From: Rheinheimera hassiensis
GTDB taxonomy: Bacteria; Pseudomonadota; Gammaproteobacteria; Enterobacterales; Alteromonadaceae
NCBI RefSeq assembly: GCF_022436675.1
Contig: NZ_JAKUJZ010000003.1
Coordinates: forward strand, 124,001 to 188,000
Length of the DNA: 64,000 nt
Direction of reading: 5' to 3'
Shown: positions 25,746-33,818 of the stretch, in pieces
Layout of the letters: every line of letters starts with the position of its first letter
Numbering within the stretch: position 1 is the first letter of the stretch
Notes under the pieces: generated by a model
The model's database searches: none
The model's input: the letters and a program-made list of their open reading frames with translations, nothing else
What the model was told of the DNA's origin: nothing
Made by a program: the position numbers and the translations under genes

Positions 25746-27230
25746 ATGTCGACCTACTCCTACTCTTTTACCGGTACCGACACCGGCAACAGGCATTTCT
25801 TCTACCGGGTTATTGGCTATTTACTGCTTAGCCTGAGCGGCGCACAACTGCTCACCACCGTTGTCAGCTTTAGCCTGGCCGACAAAGCTTTCTGGAGTTT
25901 TTTATTATCGGCCTGTATTACGGCCATTGCCGGTAGCATGCTGGTTGTGCGTTCCGGCGGCGTTGTGCAGCTAAAAAAACGGTATTTGTTTTTACTCACC
26001 ACGCTTTGCTGGCTAACGATTTGCGTATTTTCGGCGTTGCCGCTTTACCTCAGTATTCCCGGCCTGAGTATTACCGACGCCTGGTTTGAAACGGTATCGG
26101 CCATTACCACCACCGGCTCTACCGTATTAAGCGGGTTGGATACCATGCCAAAAGGCGTATTGTTCTGGCGCGCGCTGCTGCAATGGATTGGCGGCATCGG
26201 CATTATCGTAATGGCGATTGCCATTTTACCGGCCCTGAAAATCGGTGGTATGAAGCTGTTTAAAACCGAAAGCTCGGACATTTCTGAAAAAATACTGCCA
26301 CGCAGCAGCAGTCTGTCGGCCTATATTCTGCTGGTGTATTTAAGCATCAGCGCGGCGGCTGCCCTTAGCTACGCTATTGGCGGTATGTCGTGGTTTGATG
26401 CCATTACCCACGCCATGACATCGGCCGCCACCGGCGGTTTTGCCAATTACGACGCTTCGTTTGGTTACTTTAATGACAAACCCTGGTTACTCTGGTTGGC
26501 CAGTTTATGGATGCTGCTGGCGGCTTTGCCTTTTGTACTCTTTGTCGGCATGGCAAAAGGTGACAAATGGGCTTTGCTGCGCGACCCACAGGTAAAGGCA
26601 TTTCTGGCAGTAGTGCTGGCCGTTACCCTGATGCTGACCTTATACCAGATACACCATCACGACAGACCCTGGCTGGACGCTTTAACACATACGCTGTTTA
26701 ATGTTGTATCAGTAATTACTACCTGCGGTTATGCCTCAGAAGACTATTCGCTTTGGGGCAGTATGGCGGTAGTGCTGTTTTTTTACCTGACTTTTAGTGG
26801 CGGCTGCTCTGGCTCAACCTCGGGCGGTTTGAAGATTTTCCGTACCCAGCTGGCCGGTTATTTATTGCTGAAACAATTAAATTTATTGATCCACCCCAAT
26901 GCTATCTGGACGCAAAAATATGGCAGCAAAAAAGTAGACGATGCGCTGCTTGGCGCAGTACTGGCATTCGCCTTTGTTTATTTTGCTACCATAGCCATAC
27001 TGGCACTGGTGCTGTCGATGTTTAACCTGGATTTTGTTACCGCAATCACCGGTGCCGCTACGGCTGTCAGTAACGTTGGCCCCGGTTTGGGTGATATTAT
27101 CGGCCCGGCTGGTAACTTTGCCTCATTGCCGGATGGTGCAAAATGGAGTTTAACCCTGGGTATGTTACTGGGGCGGCTGGAAATTTTAACTATGTTACTG
27201 TTATTTACGCCTATGTACTGGCGCTACTGA
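25746..27230 (+). CDS. trkH: Trk-type potassium uptake protein, membrane subunit
   Basis: 494 residues, the usual TrkH length. Pore loops with selectivity glycines are seen in SAITTTGSTVLSGL, SAATGGFANYD, SVITTCGYASEDYS and AVSNVGPGLGDIIG. Inner-membrane potassium uptake. It starts an operon with a KdpD-like kinase (13 bp downstream) and an OmpR-type regulator, which is not the usual trkH setting. No trkA lies beside it; the divergent ktrA or a distant trkA would have to gate it. Confidence 0.88.
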   Translation: MSTYSYSFTGTDTGNRHFFYRVIGYLLLSLSGAQLLTTVVSFSLADKAFWSFLLSACITAIAGSMLVVRSGGVVQLKKRYLFLLTTLCWLTICVFSALPLYLSIPGLSITDAWFETVSAITTTGSTVLSGLDTMPKGVLFWRALLQWIGGIGIIVMAIAILPALKIGGMKLFKTESSDISEKILPRSSSLSAYILLVYLSISAAAALSYAIGGMSWFDAITHAMTSAATGGFANYDASFGYFNDKPWLLWLASLWMLLAALPFVLFVGMAKGDKWALLRDPQVKAFLAVVLAVTLMLTLYQIHHHDRPWLDALTHTLFNVVSVITTCGYASEDYSLWGSMAVVLFFYLTFSGGCSGSTSGGLKIFRTQLAGYLLLKQLNLLIHPNAIWTQKYGSKKVDDALLGAVLAFAFVYFATIAILALVLSMFNLDFVTAITGAATAVSNVGPGLGDIIGPAGNFASLPDGAKWSLTLGMLLGRLEILTMLLLFTPMYWRY

Positions 27231-27243
27231 GTTGATACCACCA

Positions 27244-28311
27244 ATGAAATTACTGCAAAGCGGGCATTATGCCATGTGGCAGCTATTACTGCTGGCGCTT
27301 GTTGTTCCGCTGTTAATTACGCTGGCATTGTTACCTGCCAGAGCATTACTGACCACCACAGATGTGGCAATGCTGCAACTGCTGTGGGTAACCTGGATAG
27401 CGCAGCAGGCGGGGCAGCGCTGGGCCATTATTACCACCATTAACAGCGTGGTGCTGCTGGACTTTCTTTTTGTAGCACCCTACTACACCTTATATGTGCA
27501 CCAGGTTGACTACCTGATCACCTTTATTGTGATGCTATTGCTGGGCATTTTTATTGGCCGCTTATCCGGCCGTTTACGCGTTGAACTGGCCAGGGCGAAA
27601 AAACATATGCGCCAGCGCCAGCTACTGGCCGGTAAAACACGCCAGGCCCGGATGCAGGCAGAGCTTGAACACAGCCGCGCCATGATGCTGCGCTCTATTT
27701 CACATGATTTACGCACACCGCTGGCCACCATTATGGGCGCCTCCAGCATGCTGGCCGATAAAGAACTTCAGCTTAGCGAAGCAGAAGTACGTGAGCAGGC
27801 CGGCAATATTTACCGCCAGAGCAGCCTGCTTAGCGAGCACTTTGACAAAGTTATGGAGCTAAGCCGGGTGCAGCAACCGCAAAGCACTATGCAACTGGAA
27901 TCGCTTGCCGTTACCGATGTCATCTCAGCCGCCATTGCCAGGCGCGCCGCCTTACTGGCCACACAGCCATTTGAAGTACAGCTTGTCACAGCCGACTGCT
28001 TTGCCGACGCCACCTTGCTGGAAATCGCGCTGGCGAATATGCTGGAAAACGCGGTCAAACACGGCCAGGCCCCGGTTTGCATTAGTTTTACCCGGCAAAA
28101 CGGCCATTTTATGCTAAGCGTTTGCAATGCTGCAGCGCCTAAACGCAACGTGCAGCGGGACAGTGGCACCGGCCTTGGCACCGCTATTTGCAAAGCAGTG
28201 ATGCATTTGCATAACGGCGACTTTAGTTTGCAGCACGACACAGAGCACGCTTGTGTTACTGCCCTGCTACGCTGGCCGCAAAGCAGTAATAACGGAGTAC
28301 AGCATGGCTGA
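27244..28311 (+). CDS. Shortened KdpD-like sensor histidine kinase
   Basis: 355 residues when started at the ATG after TGAGTTG. Four membrane helices of the DUF4118 type, with the signature VAPYYTLYVHQVDY matching TEPYYTFFV in full-length KdpD, are followed by HisKA (SHDLRTPLA, phospho-His154) and HATPase (N box ANMLENAVKH, G box GTGLGTAI). The N-terminal KdpD and UspA-like domains are absent, so it keeps only the membrane sensor and kinase core. Lies between trkH and a response regulator it overlaps by 8 bp, and probably signals membrane or ionic state to that regulator. Confidence 0.87.
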   Translation: MKLLQSGHYAMWQLLLLALVVPLLITLALLPARALLTTTDVAMLQLLWVTWIAQQAGQRWAIITTINSVVLLDFLFVAPYYTLYVHQVDYLITFIVMLLLGIFIGRLSGRLRVELARAKKHMRQRQLLAGKTRQARMQAELEHSRAMMLRSISHDLRTPLATIMGASSMLADKELQLSEAEVREQAGNIYRQSSLLSEHFDKVMELSRVQQPQSTMQLESLAVTDVISAAIARRAALLATQPFEVQLVTADCFADATLLEIALANMLENAVKHGQAPVCISFTRQNGHFMLSVCNAAAPKRNVQRDSGTGLGTAICKAVMHLHNGDFSLQHDTEHACVTALLRWPQSSNNGVQHG

Positions 28312-28978
28312 AACGATACTGGTGCTGGAAGACGATCCGGCAATGCAAAGCTTTCTTGGTACCTTGCTTAAAACCCAGCAGCATCAGGTGCATAGCTTTA
28401 GTGAAGGCATCGCCGCTTTGCAGCATCTGGTGCAACAGCCGGTAGATTTAATTTTGCTGGATTTAGGCCTGGCAGATATGGACGGCCAGCTGTGGCTGGC
28501 ACAATTACGCAGCTGGTGCGACACGCCGGTAATAGTCATTTCCGCCCGCCACCGTGAGCAGGACAAAGTGCAGGCGCTGGATAACGGCGCTAACGACTAT
28601 GTTACCAAACCCTTTAGTGCGGCAGAGCTGCTGGCACGCGTTCGGGCGAACTTACGCCATAATACGCCACAGCAGCAGGCATTCAGCTTTGGTAATATCA
28701 GGCTGGACCCGGTGCTACGTCAGGTTAGCCGCGCCGGTGCTGAAGTACACCTGACCAAAACAGAATACGATATTTTGCTTTTGCTGATGCGCCATGCCGA
28801 TAAAGTACTGACCCACAACCAGATCCTGACTCAGGTATGGGGTAAAACCTATACCGACAGGCCAGAATATGTGCGGGTACATATGGCGCAGCTACGGCAA
28901 AAACTGGAAGACACTCCGGCCGCACCGGTATACCTGAAAACCGAGCCTGGCGTCGGTTACCGGCTTAAAATGACCTGA
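28304..28978 (+). CDS. OmpR/KdpE-type response regulator of the trkH operon
   Basis: 224 residues: receiver domain with acidic pair LEDD and phospho-acceptor Asp53 in LLDLGLADMDG, conserved Thr/Ser and Lys (VISARH, TKPFSAAELL), then an OmpR winged helix with recognition region RPEYVRVHMAQLRQKL. The start is at ATG after ACGGAG; the gene overlaps the kinase gene by 8 bp. A paralogue of KdpE, which is encoded convergently 2 bp away. Which of the two reads the AAATC-spaced boxes is open. Confidence 0.9.
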   Translation: MAETILVLEDDPAMQSFLGTLLKTQQHQVHSFSEGIAALQHLVQQPVDLILLDLGLADMDGQLWLAQLRSWCDTPVIVISARHREQDKVQALDNGANDYVTKPFSAAELLARVRANLRHNTPQQQAFSFGNIRLDPVLRQVSRAGAEVHLTKTEYDILLLLMRHADKVLTHNQILTQVWGKTYTDRPEYVRVHMAQLRQKLEDTPAAPVYLKTEPGVGYRLKMT

Positions 28979-28979
28979 A

Positions 28980-29657
28980 TCACAGCATTAGCCGGTAACC
29001 GATACCGGCTTCGGTGATTAAGTAGCGCGGTGTGGTGGGGTCGTCGCCTATTTTCTGCCGGATATGGCTGACCACAATGCGCAGATAGTGCGTATCCTGG
29101 CCATGACTGGGCCCCCAGATTTCTTCCAACAGTTGTTTTTGCGTGATCACGCACTGGCGATGCCGCGCCAGTTTAGCCAGTACTGCATATTCTTTTGGTG
29201 TTAAATCAATAACATCACCGTTGCAACACACCAGGCGCCGTGCCAGATCTATTTTAAGATAACCATCATCCAGCAGCGCCGGCGTGGTATCGGGCAGCCG
29301 GTCACGTAACTGTGCTCTTATTCTGGCCAGCAATTCTTCCACACTAAAGGGCTTGGTAACAAAGTCCTGAGCGCCGATATCCAGCGCTTGTACTTTATCG
29401 GCGTCGCCGCTGCGTACCGATAATATAATCACCGGCACCTTAGAAAAGCTGCGCAGCTCAGTCAGCAGCTCTAACCCATTGCCATCGGGCAGGCCAAGAT
29501 CCAGCACCACTAAATCCGGCTGCTGCCGCACCGTGGCGGCCAGGCCGGTGGCCACCGATTCGGCCTCAGATACCTGATAACCGACACTTTTCAGCGCAAT
29601 ACGCAGCATTTTGCGAATTTGGCTTTCATCATCAATAACTAAAATATGCGCCGACAA
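28980..29657 (-). CDS. kdpE: Response regulator KdpE
   Basis: 225 residues: receiver domain with Asp53 in VLDLGLPDGNG, then an OmpR-type winged helix (LRIVVSHIRQKIGDDPTTPRYL region) that matches E. coli KdpE closely. When phosphorylated by KdpD it activates kdpFABC. It follows kdpD with a 5-bp gap and meets the second response regulator gene tail-to-tail with no space for a terminator. Confidence 0.92.
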   Translation of the reverse strand: MSAHILVIDDESQIRKMLRIALKSVGYQVSEAESVATGLAATVRQQPDLVVLDLGLPDGNGLELLTELRSFSKVPVIILSVRSGDADKVQALDIGAQDFVTKPFSVEELLARIRAQLRDRLPDTTPALLDDGYLKIDLARRLVCCNGDVIDLTPKEYAVLAKLARHRQCVITQKQLLEEIWGPSHGQDTHYLRIVVSHIRQKIGDDPTTPRYLITEAGIGYRLML

Positions 29658-29662
29658 TAGCG

Positions 29663-32320
29663 TTAATCTCCGGCCTGAGCTTCAGGTAAAGGTAAGTCAA
29701 TAATAAAACGCGAGCCGCTGCCCACACGGGCGGCATCGGCTTTTACTGTGCCACCATGAGCGCCAATCATACCACGGCAAATCGCCAGCCCCATGCCGGT
29801 ATTATGCCGCTTACTGTCACCATCGGCGACCACATAAAACATATCAAACACTTTTTCCCGCAGCGATTCAGCAATACCCGGGCCACTGTCTTCAATTTCA
29901 ATTCGGCAGATATTGGCTTTATGGCTGACAAACACCAATACCGGCTCACCCGGCGGGCTGTATTTGGCGGCATTTTCCAGAATATTAAAAATACCCTGCT
30001 CCAGTAGTGCTGCGTGCACATACAACAGCGGCATATCGACTTCGGCCTGATAAGTTAGTTCTACCTCGGGGAAAAAACGCTTTAACCTTTGGCGTGCACT
30101 GCCAATAATGTCGGCTACCGACACCCAATCGCGTTCCAGTTTTAACGTGCCATGGCCAAGGCGCGTCATATCCAGCAGATTCTGAATATACCTGTCCAGC
30201 CGCCCGCTTTCCTGCACTATGGTATCCAGCAGCTCTTTGCGATCCTCAGCAGATAACTGATTGTCCAGCATTTGCAGGCTCTCGGCACTGCCCATCATGG
30301 CTGATAAGGGCGAGCGTAAATCATGCGATACCGACGATAGCAGCGCCGAGCGCAGTTGTTCCATTTCGGCCTTAAGTTTAGAGCTTTCCAGTTCAGTATT
30401 TAACTGCATACGCTGCCACACGTTAAGGGCTTGCTGGCTTAAGCTGGTTAGCAGGTCGGTATCGTCTGGCCTCAGCAGTTGCTGCGCCGGTGAAAATTGC
30501 ACCAGCAACACCGCTACTGTTTTGTCCTGTGCCGTCAGCGCAAAGGCGGTCCAGTCACTGGCGTTCAGGGTTTCACTAAAGCGGCCGGCCCGTTGCTGAT
30601 GGCGCTGACACCAGTCAATCATCGCCTGGTCCAACGCCTGCAGCGGTTGTTTTAACGCCGGTATAATGTGTTGCTGTTCAGTTGTTGCCACTATGTGTAC
30701 CGGGCAATGTAATGCCTGGCTTAATTGCGCCGCCAGCGTTGCCCACAACTCATCCGGCTGATTAATAACGGTAAGTTGCTGGGCAAAATCACGTTGTAAT
30801 TCGCTGTAGCGATTGGCTTCTTTTAACAGCAAAAACTGCCGGCGAATACGTGATGCGGCCGGACCACACACCACACCGATAACCAGCATAAACAGCAAGG
30901 TGGCAATATCATGGTTTTTATTCACAAAAAAGGTGTAATAAGGCTCGGTAAGGAAAAAGTTAAAGCTTAAAAACGATAACACAGCGGTAAAAATGGCCGG
31001 CCGCGCGCCATATTTCAGGCCGCATACTACTACCGACAACACATACACCAGCACCAAATTACCGCTTTGCAACCAGGTACTTAACCCCAGCACCACCAGG
31101 CTGGCGATAGCGGTATACAGCAGGCCGTAAACATAGCCTGCCTTTTGGCCAAAGGTTGTGGACGCTTGTGCGGCAGGAGCAGGCAAACTACTGCGCTCAG
31201 CGACGCGCCAGACTGACACTTCCAGCGGTAAGCCGCTATTAATAAGCTGCTGATACAACGGTTTACGCCAGGGCTGAAAGCGCCTTTTGGTGCCGGCGCC
31301 TACCAATACCGTATTAATCCGGTGCTCTGCCAGATAAGGCAGTATGGTTTGCAAGGTTGACGGGCCGCGCAGAATTTCTGTTTGTGCACCCAGCTCACGT
31401 GCCAGCGCAAAAGCCGATTGCAGCCGTTTTTGCGCGGCCTGGTATTGCAACTGGCCGGTATCAACCCACACCACCAGCCAGGGCGTCTGGCGTTTTTCGG
31501 CCATACGCCGGCCAATACGGATCAGGTATTCATGGTCGCGCCGGTTAGATATTAACACCAGCAGTTTATCTTTAATCAGGTAATCACTGCTGCGTGCTTT
31601 GGCGTCCTGTTCGGTTTTCAGCTGGCTATCGACATGGCCCATTACCAGCTTCATTGCCATTTCGCGTAGCGCTGTCAGGGTTTCTAACTGGAAAAACTGC
31701 TGCACCGCCTGCTGCGCATAATCGGCCAGGTACACTTTGCCCTGCGCCAGACGATCCAGCAGATGGTTCGGGGCTAAATCAACAAACACCAGTTGCTGTG
31801 CCTGGTCGATAAACTGATCCGGCACGGTTTCACTTACCCGCACGCCACTGATTTGCAGCACCAAATCGTTCAGGCTGGCAATATGTTGCACATTTAGCGT
31901 GGTATACACATTAATACCGGCAGACAGCAGCTCGGCAATGTCCTGATAGCGCCTTTTATGCCGGCTACCGGGCACATTGGTATGCGCCAGCTCGTCTACC
32001 AGAATAAGTTCCGGCTTGGCAGCCAGTGCGGCATCCAAATCAAACTCGGTCAGCAGTTGGCCATGATAGTTAAGCTCACGTCGTGGCAAGATGTTAAAGC
32101 CTTGCAGCATGGCTTCGGTGTCAGCGCGGCCATGGGTTTCAATCAGGCCCACTGTTACCTTAACGCCCTGCTGCATACACTCTTTGGCGGCATTTAACAT
32201 GGCGCAGGTTTTACCTACGCCGGGCGCCGCACCTAAAAATATCTTCAGTTGCCCGCCCTGCTGTTGTTGCAGGCTTTTAAGTAGCGCATCGGCTTTTTGG
32301 CTGCGTACATCTTGTGCCAC
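29663..32320 (-). CDS. kdpD: Sensor histidine kinase KdpD
   Basis: 885 residues with the complete KdpD order: N-terminal KdpD ATP-binding domain (Walker A GAAPGVGKT, residues 30-38), UspA-like domain (about 250-370), four DUF4118 membrane helices with TEPYYTFFV, a GAF-like segment, then HisKA with His666 in SVSHDLRSPLS and HATPase. It senses low potassium and phosphorylates KdpE. Starts at GTG with AAGGA eight bases upstream. In E. coli kdpDE follow kdpC directly; here a porin gene lies between. Confidence 0.93.
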   Translation of the reverse strand: MAQDVRSQKADALLKSLQQQQGGQLKIFLGAAPGVGKTCAMLNAAKECMQQGVKVTVGLIETHGRADTEAMLQGFNILPRRELNYHGQLLTEFDLDAALAAKPELILVDELAHTNVPGSRHKRRYQDIAELLSAGINVYTTLNVQHIASLNDLVLQISGVRVSETVPDQFIDQAQQLVFVDLAPNHLLDRLAQGKVYLADYAQQAVQQFFQLETLTALREMAMKLVMGHVDSQLKTEQDAKARSSDYLIKDKLLVLISNRRDHEYLIRIGRRMAEKRQTPWLVVWVDTGQLQYQAAQKRLQSAFALARELGAQTEILRGPSTLQTILPYLAEHRINTVLVGAGTKRRFQPWRKPLYQQLINSGLPLEVSVWRVAERSSLPAPAAQASTTFGQKAGYVYGLLYTAIASLVVLGLSTWLQSGNLVLVYVLSVVVCGLKYGARPAIFTAVLSFLSFNFFLTEPYYTFFVNKNHDIATLLFMLVIGVVCGPAASRIRRQFLLLKEANRYSELQRDFAQQLTVINQPDELWATLAAQLSQALHCPVHIVATTEQQHIIPALKQPLQALDQAMIDWCQRHQQRAGRFSETLNASDWTAFALTAQDKTVAVLLVQFSPAQQLLRPDDTDLLTSLSQQALNVWQRMQLNTELESSKLKAEMEQLRSALLSSVSHDLRSPLSAMMGSAESLQMLDNQLSAEDRKELLDTIVQESGRLDRYIQNLLDMTRLGHGTLKLERDWVSVADIIGSARQRLKRFFPEVELTYQAEVDMPLLYVHAALLEQGIFNILENAAKYSPPGEPVLVFVSHKANICRIEIEDSGPGIAESLREKVFDMFYVVADGDSKRHNTGMGLAICRGMIGAHGGTVKADAARVGSGSRFIIDLPLPEAQAGD

Positions 32321-32356
32321 GGCGTCTATCCTTATTAACTTAGCAAATAATCCGGA

Positions 32357-33100
32357 TTAAAAGCTTTTGCCCAGGCTAAATACCCAGCGATTATCACACA
32401 GCGCATTGCAGGCCGCACTATTGATGGAGGTACCTGCATAACCCAGAGACCAGTCAAAACCCAGTTGCTGTGTCGCTAATGTCAGGCTCCAGTCGCTATA
32501 GCCGGAACCATCACGCACATCGGAGGCCAGAAAGGTTTGAAACTCAGCCGCATCGGCAAACTTATTGTACCCAATATGCCAATTAAGCTGAAGTTGTTCG
32601 GTCAGGCTTTGCTGCCAGCCGGCGGTCAGATACCAGAATTTGCCTACACCGGTGCCAAAATAGTCATCGGTAACTGCTAAGCCGAGCTGCCAATCCTGAT
32701 AACTGAGTTTGGCGTAGCCTTCAAAAAAGTTAAACCCTGTGGCGTCGTTATCACCCTCGGGGTAGCGATACTGCATCAGGCCGACATCCAGCGCCCAGTC
32801 ATCATTTAACGACCAACTGCGGCCAAGCGATATATCAAGCTCCATACTGCCGTCACCAAATTGGATATTCGAGCCCCAGGCGCTGACATACCAGCCAGCA
32901 TCGTGGCTTAGCGTTAAGCTGCCCTGCAACGCCGGGCCTTCGTCGGTTTGCGAAATACCACGGTATAAATAATCAGAGGTAAACAGCACAGCACCGCTGC
33001 TACTGATTTCCGCGGCCTTAGCAACTGATGGCAGAGCAAATACGGCAGCGGCGGCGACAGACAATACCGAACCGGATAAAACAGATAATACTAAACGCAT
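32357..33100 (-). CDS. TorF-family putative outer-membrane porin inside the kdp cluster
   Basis: 247 residues if begun at the ATG preceded by AGGAATTTATT; an ATG five codons upstream lacks such a site. A signal peptide ending at AKAAE is followed by a beta-barrel pattern of alternating residues with SSGAVLFTSDYLYRGISQT, the start signature of the TorF/Gcw_chp family, and a C-terminal Phe (WVFSLGKSF), the outer-membrane sorting signal. It lies between kdpC and kdpD on the same strand, so a role in letting potassium or other ions reach the inner membrane, or in sensing, is possible but unproven. Confidence 0.82.
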   Translation of the reverse strand: MRLVLSVLSGSVLSVAAAAVFALPSVAKAAEISSSGAVLFTSDYLYRGISQTDEGPALQGSLTLSHDAGWYVSAWGSNIQFGDGSMELDISLGRSWSLNDDWALDVGLMQYRYPEGDNDATGFNFFEGYAKLSYQDWQLGLAVTDDYFGTGVGKFWYLTAGWQQSLTEQLQLNWHIGYNKFADAAEFQTFLASDVRDGSGYSDWSLTLATQQLGFDWSLGYAGTSINSAACNALCDNRWVFSLGKSF

Positions 33101-33161
33101 AATAAATTCCTGCATAAAGAAACGGGAAAAACAACCACCAGCAGCCTGTCGCGCGGGCAGC

Positions 33162-33189
33162 AGCCGGTTGCCCCGTGTAACAACCGGCT
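33162..33189. other. Hairpin between kdpC and the porin gene
   Basis: Perfect 9-bp stem AGCCGGTTG / CAACCGGCT with a 10-base loop, just after kdpC. No T-run follows on the minus strand, so it may be an mRNA stabiliser or attenuator rather than a full terminator. Confidence 0.45.
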
Positions 33190-33201
33190 AAAACAAGTCA
33201 C

Positions 33202-33816
33202 TTATGACAGCGGATGTTGTGCATCCAGCGCCAGGTTTAGCAGCAACACATTAACCCGTGGTTGGCCAAACAAGCCCCACTGCGCCAGCTCGGTGTGTTG
33301 CTGTACCAGTTGTTCCAGCTGAGCTGGCGACATACCGCGCGCAGCAGCAACGCGCTGCAGTTGCAGCATGGCCGCTGCCGGCGAAATGTGCGGGTCGACA
33401 CCCGAGCCGGAGCTGGCGAGTAAATCTACCGGCAGCTCGGTAGCCGCAACCTGGTAACGCGCGGTTAGCTCAGCACTGGTTTGCGCCACGCGTTGGCGTA
33501 ACTCCGGGTTAGACGGCGCTAAATTGCTGCCGCCGGTAGCCATAGGGTCATTATCAGCACTACTGGGCCGGCCATGAAAATAGTGCTCTGCGCTAAAAGG
33601 CTGCGCCACCAGCGCCGAGCCAACCAATTTGCCGTTGTGGCTGATTAAACTGCCGTTGGCCTGCTGTGGAAACAAAGCACCACTAATACCGGTAACCGCT
33701 GCACTGTAAATACCGCCACAGATTGCCAGCATTACCAGCGCCAGCCCCAGCGCCGGGCGTAAGTTTGCCGAAGATTCAGCAGGGTTTTGGCTAAAGCCGG
33801 GTTGAATAATACTCAT
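33202..33816 (-). CDS. kdpC: Potassium-transporting ATPase subunit C
   Basis: 204 residues. One N-terminal membrane helix (LGLALVMLAICGGIYSAAVT) followed by a periplasmic domain with the conserved FHGRPSSADNDPMATGGSN and SGSGVDPHISPAAA motifs. It assembles the KdpFABC pump and raises ATP affinity. Two bases downstream of kdpB. Confidence 0.95.
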   Translation of the reverse strand: MSIIQPGFSQNPAESSANLRPALGLALVMLAICGGIYSAAVTGISGALFPQQANGSLISHNGKLVGSALVAQPFSAEHYFHGRPSSADNDPMATGGSNLAPSNPELRQRVAQTSAELTARYQVAATELPVDLLASSGSGVDPHISPAAAMLQLQRVAAARGMSPAQLEQLVQQHTELAQWGLFGQPRVNVLLLNLALDAQHPLS

Positions 33817-33818
33817 GG

